From contig JACQTN010000550.1 of NCBI GenBank assembly GCA_016210785.1, positions 1-8,952 of the forward strand: 8,952 nt of DNA. The letters are read 5' to 3'. This document shows positions 5,557 to 8,952 of this stretch, piece after piece. The notes under the pieces are model-generated. The model made no database searches. It was not told the DNA's origin and was given only the letters and a program-made list of their open reading frames with translations. This stretch comes from Armatimonadota bacterium (lineage in GTDB: Bacteria; Sysuimicrobiota; Sysuimicrobiia; Sysuimicrobiales; JACQTN01). The position numbers and the translations under genes were made by a program. The stretch's first letter is position 1; each line of letters begins with the position of its first letter.

Positions 5557-6582
5557 ATGCGAACCTGGTGGACGAGCACACCCATCCGCTGGGATCTGCG
5601 CGCCCGCATGCTGGGGCCCGTGGTGCTGCTGGCGCTGGTGGCGGTCACGAGCCTGGCCGCCGCTGGCGATCTGCTGCCCCGCGCGGAGGCCGGCGTCGCG
5701 GCGCCCATCCGCGGCTCTGCGCGGGCGGCCGCGGCATTCGCGGGGGCGCTGGCGCTGGTGGTAACGGCGGTGGGCGCCGGGGTCAAAGCGTCTCGCGACG
5801 TGGCCGCGGCCGTTGAGAGCATCACCGCCATCACCGCCGACATGGCCAAAGGTCAGTACCGCCTGCGGGTTGAAGCAAGTGCAATCCCGCAACTGAACCA
5901 CCTCGCCGGAACCGTCAATCATCTCGCCGAGCAGACCGAGCTGCGGCTCGCCACGCTGACGCACCAGGCGCTGCACGATCCCCTGACCGGCCTCCCCAAC
6001 CGCACCCTGTTCAAAGACCGCCTGGACAACGCCCTGGCGCGGGCCGGGCGTCGCAGCAACGCCGTCGCGCTGGTGTTCCTCGATCTGGACAACTTCAAGG
6101 CGGTCAACGACAGCCTGGGTCATTCCGCGGGGGATCAGGTGCTCGTGGAGGTGGCGCGGCGCCTGCAGGCCAGCCTGCGACCTGGGGACACTGTGTCGCG
6201 CCTGGGCGGAGACGAGTTCACGATCCTGCTGGGAGACGTCGTGGACCCCGCCGACGCCACCACGGTAGCGGAGCGGATCGTGGAACATCTGGAAATACCC
6301 ATCGCCCTGGACGGGGCTCAGGTGCGCATCAGTGCCAGCATCGGCATCGCCCTGCTCAACGCGCTAAGCCACGAACGGTCCGACCGCCTGTTGGACGAAG
6401 CCGACCTGGCCATGTATCAGGCCAAGGCCAGCGGGGCGGGGTACCAGGTCTTCGATCCGGTCGCCAACGGCCACGCCCGCAAACCGGCCGCTCAAACCAG
6501 CCACCACGCGGCACCCGAAGACACCCCTGCCGGTCCGACGACCGATAGTAAAGAGTCTCGTGCGGTAGAAAGCCCGCTCTAA
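5557..6582 (+). CDS. Membrane-anchored GGDEF diguanylate cyclase
   Basis: Diguanylate cyclases join two GTP to make cyclic-di-GMP. This 341-residue protein has two membrane segments (about 18-37 and 54-76) separated by only about 16 residues, so there is no room for an outside sensor domain. A HAMP-like, probably coiled linker (77-135) leads to a complete GGDEF domain (about 138-300): DPLTGLPNR (141-149), FLDLDNFKAVND (174-185), GGDEF (217-221) and ASIGIA (260-265). RPGD at 208-211, five residues before GGDEF, is an intact RxxD inhibitory site, so product feedback is expected. The 40-residue tail is low complexity. GAGGTGG and AAGGG lie upstream of the ATG. The 107-base gap to maf shows no clear promoter or riboswitch. 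It is the likely opposing enzyme to the nearby HD-GYP protein. Its stop overlaps the dnaB stop by four bases. Confidence 0.93.
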   Translation: MRTWWTSTPIRWDLRARMLGPVVLLALVAVTSLAAAGDLLPRAEAGVAAPIRGSARAAAAFAGALALVVTAVGAGVKASRDVAAAVESITAITADMAKGQYRLRVEASAIPQLNHLAGTVNHLAEQTELRLATLTHQALHDPLTGLPNRTLFKDRLDNALARAGRRSNAVALVFLDLDNFKAVNDSLGHSAGDQVLVEVARRLQASLRPGDTVSRLGGDEFTILLGDVVDPADATTVAERIVEHLEIPIALDGAQVRISASIGIALLNALSHERSDRLLDEADLAMYQAKASGAGYQVFDPVANGHARKPAAQTSHHAAPEDTPAGPTTDSKESRAVESPL

Positions 6583-8879
6583 CCAGCTTCAACCTCTCTG
6601 CCTGAAAGGTTGCGGAAGCGATTGAACTCTTTGTTGAAGAAGAGTTCCACCTTGCCCGTTGGGCCGTTCCGATGTTTGGCGATGTTAATCTCGGTTCTAT
6701 TTGCGTTCTCGGTATCTGGCTTGTAGTAGTCTTCGCGATAGATGAACAGCACGAGATCGGCCACCTGTTCAAGCTCGCCACTCTCTCTCAGATGAGAGAG
6801 CAAGGGACGTTTGTCGTTCGACAATTCCACGGCCCGGCTCAGCTGGCTTATGGCGATGATCGGGATGTCCAGCTCTTTGGCCAGTGACTTCAGCGACCGC
6901 GCGATCTCGGAGATCTCCTGCGTGCGATTCTCATTGCGCTTGTAGCTGTGGATCAACTGCAGGTAGTCGATGATGACGAGTCCCAACCCCGTCTCCGCCT
7001 TCAGCTTTCGCGCCTTGGCCCGCATCTCGATGACAGAGACGTTGGCGCTGTCGTCGACATAAACCGGCGCCTCAGAGAGGCGCCCCATCGCCCGGGCGAG
7101 CTTTGGCCAGTCGCTATCCGCCAGGAAGCCCGTCCTTAGCCGGTTGTTGTCGACCTCCGCTTCCGCGCACAGCATACGTTGAACGAGCTGTACACTGTTC
7201 GTCTCCAAACTAAAGATAGCAACCGGAATGTTCCGGTAGGCGGCGACATGGGAGGCAACGTTGAGACAGAACGTCGTGTTGTGCACCAGTACGTCGGCGG
7301 CAACGAAGTTGTGCAGCCCCGGGACGGTGAGATCGTACACCTGGTGCTCGCCCAGCGGCTCGATGGCCTCGATGCGGTCCCAACAGATGTCGACGGCGGG
7401 AGCAGGTGGCGCATGCGCGAGCGCAGCCTTAGCCTCGGCGATGCGCGACTCCCACCCCAGCATCCCGATCTCTTCGACGAACGCCCGCACGTCCGCAGGC
7501 CCCTCGATGAGGACTTCGTGCACGGCAGAAGCGCCCGCTTCCACGGGATACACGCGGGCGGCGATGCCGAACCGCAGCAGCAGATGCTGAATCTGCCGGG
7601 CGCGGCGGTCCGAGCCCGTCGTGCAGGTGACGTAGGGTCCGCCCTCCTCGTCGAAGAAGAGGCCTCCATCGAAGGCGAGCAGGCGATTCAAGAACAATGC
7701 CAGCCGCTCGCGCCGCAGCGTGAAGACAGTGGCAGGCAGGTCGCCACCAGCCGGCGCCCCGCCCGCCACGCTCGGCGGGCGCCTGCCCGTCCCTTGCGCC
7801 GCCATGTGTGTCCGGTACGCCTCCACCGGTTCCTCCCTTACCTCCCGCGGCGGGTTCGACCCGCGCCCCTCGCTCACCAGGAAGGCAAGCAGGCGCACCT
7901 GCGCCTCCGGCAGGTCCACGCGCCCCTCTACGGGCAGGCGCCGCGGCACCGCGATGGCATCCCCCACGTGAAGCGCATGTAGCGGCTTCCAGCCCCCGGA
8001 CGCGAGGAAGGGGTGGGAGAGAGTGATCTCCACCTGACGGCCGAGCGCCGTGCGCACGCGGAAAACCGGCCGGCGCCCGTCGTCCACGAACGCGCTAGGC
8101 GCCACCGGCACCAGACGCTGCCGCTCGTCCAAGCCGAGGAGCCGGGCCTCCCCTTCCCTCACCAGCGCCTCGATCGTGCGCGGCTCTCCCGTCACCGGAT
8201 CCACGATCTCCACGTCGTGCTTGAGACACTTCCCCATCCCGGGACGGGCCGCAACAATGATCAGGTCAGCTGGCTGCAAGCCTGCAGTCTTGGCGTCGAG
8301 ATCCGTAAATCCCATCGGTATGCCGGTGACAATGCCCTTTTCCTTGTAACGACGATCGATACTATCAAACGTCTCTTTGAGGATGTCGCGGATTGGAACG
8401 AATTCTTCGGCCATGCGGCGGCGGGCGATGGTGAAGACCAGCTTCTCCGCCCGATCCACCAGCACTTCCACGTCCTGATCGCCCTCGTAACCCAGCGACG
8501 CGATCTCGGTGCCCGCGCGGATCAGGGAGCGCAGCATGGACTTCTGCACCACGATGCGCGCGTAATACTCGACGTTGGCCGCGGTGGGCACGGCGTTGAG
8601 GAGATCGGTCAGGTAGCTGGGCCCACCCACCCGCTCCAGCTGCCCCAGATCGTGCAACCGGTCTGTGATGGTAATCAGGTCGACAGGTTCACCACGCTCG
8701 AAGAGCTGGATGGTGGCCTCGTAGATCAGGCGGTGCGCTTCCCGGTAGAAGTCCTCTGGGTGGACCATCTCGACAACACGGGCGATCGCGTCCCGCTCCA
8801 GGAGCATGGAGCCCAGAACTCCCTGCTCCGCCTCAAGGTTCTGGGGCGGGATGCGGTCGATCAAAGGAGTCAAGGTCAT
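6579..8879 (-). CDS. dnaB: Replicative DNA helicase DnaB, interrupted by an intein
   Basis: DnaB is the hexameric helicase that unwinds DNA ahead of the replication fork. The 766-residue precursor consists of N-extein (1-217), intein (218-534) and C-extein (535-766); the spliced product would have 449 residues, normal for DnaB. The N-terminal domain begins PPQNLEAEQGVLGSML. The RecA-like domain has the Walker A ARPGMGK|T split by the intein, IIDYLQLI (Walker B), AISQLSRAVE and LRESGELEQVADLVLFIYRED. The start is the ATG at 8877-8879 with GAGGAA about eight bases upstream. A TTG frame start at 8912 overlaps the -10 element and cannot be translated from this promoter. The exteins look less GC-rich in places than the intein and flanking genes. 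The gene is transcribed toward the GGDEF gene, with overlapping stops. Confidence 0.97.
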   Translation of the reverse strand: MTLTPLIDRIPPQNLEAEQGVLGSMLLERDAIARVVEMVHPEDFYREAHRLIYEATIQLFERGEPVDLITITDRLHDLGQLERVGGPSYLTDLLNAVPTAANVEYYARIVVQKSMLRSLIRAGTEIASLGYEGDQDVEVLVDRAEKLVFTIARRRMAEEFVPIRDILKETFDSIDRRYKEKGIVTGIPMGFTDLDAKTAGLQPADLIIVAARPGMGKCLKHDVEIVDPVTGEPRTIEALVREGEARLLGLDERQRLVPVAPSAFVDDGRRPVFRVRTALGRQVEITLSHPFLASGGWKPLHALHVGDAIAVPRRLPVEGRVDLPEAQVRLLAFLVSEGRGSNPPREVREEPVEAYRTHMAAQGTGRRPPSVAGGAPAGGDLPATVFTLRRERLALFLNRLLAFDGGLFFDEEGGPYVTCTTGSDRRARQIQHLLLRFGIAARVYPVEAGASAVHEVLIEGPADVRAFVEEIGMLGWESRIAEAKAALAHAPPAPAVDICWDRIEAIEPLGEHQVYDLTVPGLHNFVAADVLVHNTTFCLNVASHVAAYRNIPVAIFSLETNSVQLVQRMLCAEAEVDNNRLRTGFLADSDWPKLARAMGRLSEAPVYVDDSANVSVIEMRAKARKLKAETGLGLVIIDYLQLIHSYKRNENRTQEISEIARSLKSLAKELDIPIIAISQLSRAVELSNDKRPLLSHLRESGELEQVADLVLFIYREDYYKPDTENANRTEINIAKHRNGPTGKVELFFNKEFNRFRNLSGREVEAG
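7278..8228 (-). mobile_element. In-frame intein in the DnaB P-loop with a degenerate LAGLIDADG region
   Basis: The 317-residue insert starts with Cys1 (codon 8226-8228) directly after the Walker A lysine and ends in His-Asn (Asn codon 7278-7280), with Thr as the first C-extein residue. Splicing motifs are complete: block A from CLKHDVEIVD, block B with TLSH (79-82), block F with YDLTVPGLHNF (298-308) and block G VLVHN (313-317). It should therefore splice by the standard class 1 route. Between them lies a shortened LAGLIDADG-type region: LLAFLVSEG (113-121), where the expected acidic Asp is Glu120, and LLAFDGG (183-189), which keeps Asp187, followed by RARQIQHLLLRFGI. A Gly/Pro-rich stretch (145-165) suggests loss of part of the endonuclease, so homing activity is doubtful. 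The site (GMGK|T) is a known DnaB intein position, as in some mycobacteria. Confidence 0.95.
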
Positions 8880-8911
8880 TCGAGGTTCCTCACTGGAATC
8901 GTCTGAATCCA

Positions 8912-8940
8912 ATTATAGCGAACAAATGTTCGAAAATCAA
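8912..8940 (-). promoter_or_regulatory. Sigma-70 promoter of dnaB
   Basis: On the minus strand TTGATT (8935-8940) is followed after exactly 17 bases by a perfect TATAAT (8912-8917). The start of transcription should lie near 8905, about 26 bases before the ATG. The spacer is almost entirely a LexA box. This dedicated strong promoter implies that dnaB is transcribed on its own rather than only by read-through from a gene to the right. Confidence 0.85.
8919..8932. promoter_or_regulatory. LexA (SOS) box in the dnaB promoter spacer
   Basis: CGAAC-AAAT-GTTCG is a perfect 5+5 palindrome with a 4-base centre, the core of the Gram-positive LexA/DinR box and of the mycobacterial SOS box. It lies between the -35 and -10 of the dnaB promoter, where bound LexA would exclude RNA polymerase. 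lexA itself is not in this window, so presence of the cognate repressor is assumed. Confidence 0.8.
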
Positions 8941-8952
8941 CCGGGCCATGGC

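Noticed and set aside
8013..8906. Plus-strand open frame opposite dnaB
   Set aside because: It is a shadow of the conserved helicase coding sequence and includes the dnaB start; no motif or ribosome-binding site was seen.
8880..8912. Longer dnaB reading from a TTG at 8912
   Set aside because: The TTG overlaps the TATAAT of the dnaB promoter and lies upstream of the expected transcript start, while the ATG at 8879 has a proper ribosome-binding site.
1..8952. CRISPR arrays, tRNA or rRNA genes and insertion sequences
   Set aside because: I looked for regularly spaced repeats, tRNA-like cloverleaf elements, rRNA motifs and transposase signatures with flanking inverted repeats and found none I could support.

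Overview
The window is GC-rich bacterial chromosome with seven protein-coding genes, a possible truncated gene at the left edge, and unusually readable regulatory DNA. The sequence does not name the organism. Promoters are of the TTGACA/TATAAT type, one promoter holds a Gram-positive-type LexA box (CGAAC-N4-GTTCG), a GEMM-I riboswitch is paired with an intrinsic terminator, and the radical SAM gene resembles Rv2578c. Together these suggest a high-GC member of the Terrabacteria (deep Bacillota, Actinomycetota, Chloroflexota or a related uncultured phylum); this placement is an inference.

Layout, left to right. Positions 1-160 hold a leftward promoter with a palindromic operator, driving a gene that lies mostly outside the window. 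Positions 366-2170 (minus) carry a radical SAM protein of the SplB/Rv2578c type, followed by a Rid-family protein. The radical SAM promoter (2201-2229) has a degenerate LexA-like box in its spacer. Positions 2293-3132 (plus) encode a DppA-type D-aminopeptidase. Positions 3133-3477 are a regulatory leader: a promoter, a cyclic-di-GMP-I (GEMM) riboswitch and an intrinsic terminator. They lead into an integral-membrane HD-GYP protein (3478-4845, plus). A Maf nucleotide pyrophosphatase (4847-5449, minus) converges on it. A membrane-bound GGDEF diguanylate cyclase follows (5557-6582, plus). The replicative helicase dnaB (6579-8879, minus) fills the right side. It is interrupted in its Walker A motif by a 317-residue intein, and its promoter spacer contains a perfect-palindrome LexA box.

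Two themes stand out. The first is a local cyclic-di-GMP circuit: a predicted phosphodiesterase whose mRNA leader senses cyclic-di-GMP, with a predicted diguanylate cyclase carrying an intact product-inhibition site one gene away. The second is a possible DNA-damage theme: dnaB and the SplB-like gene have promoters of the same design, each with a 14-bp LexA-type box filling most of the 17-bp spacer. If LexA binds, the replicative helicase would be damage-inducible and would also need protein splicing to gain a working ATP-binding loop.
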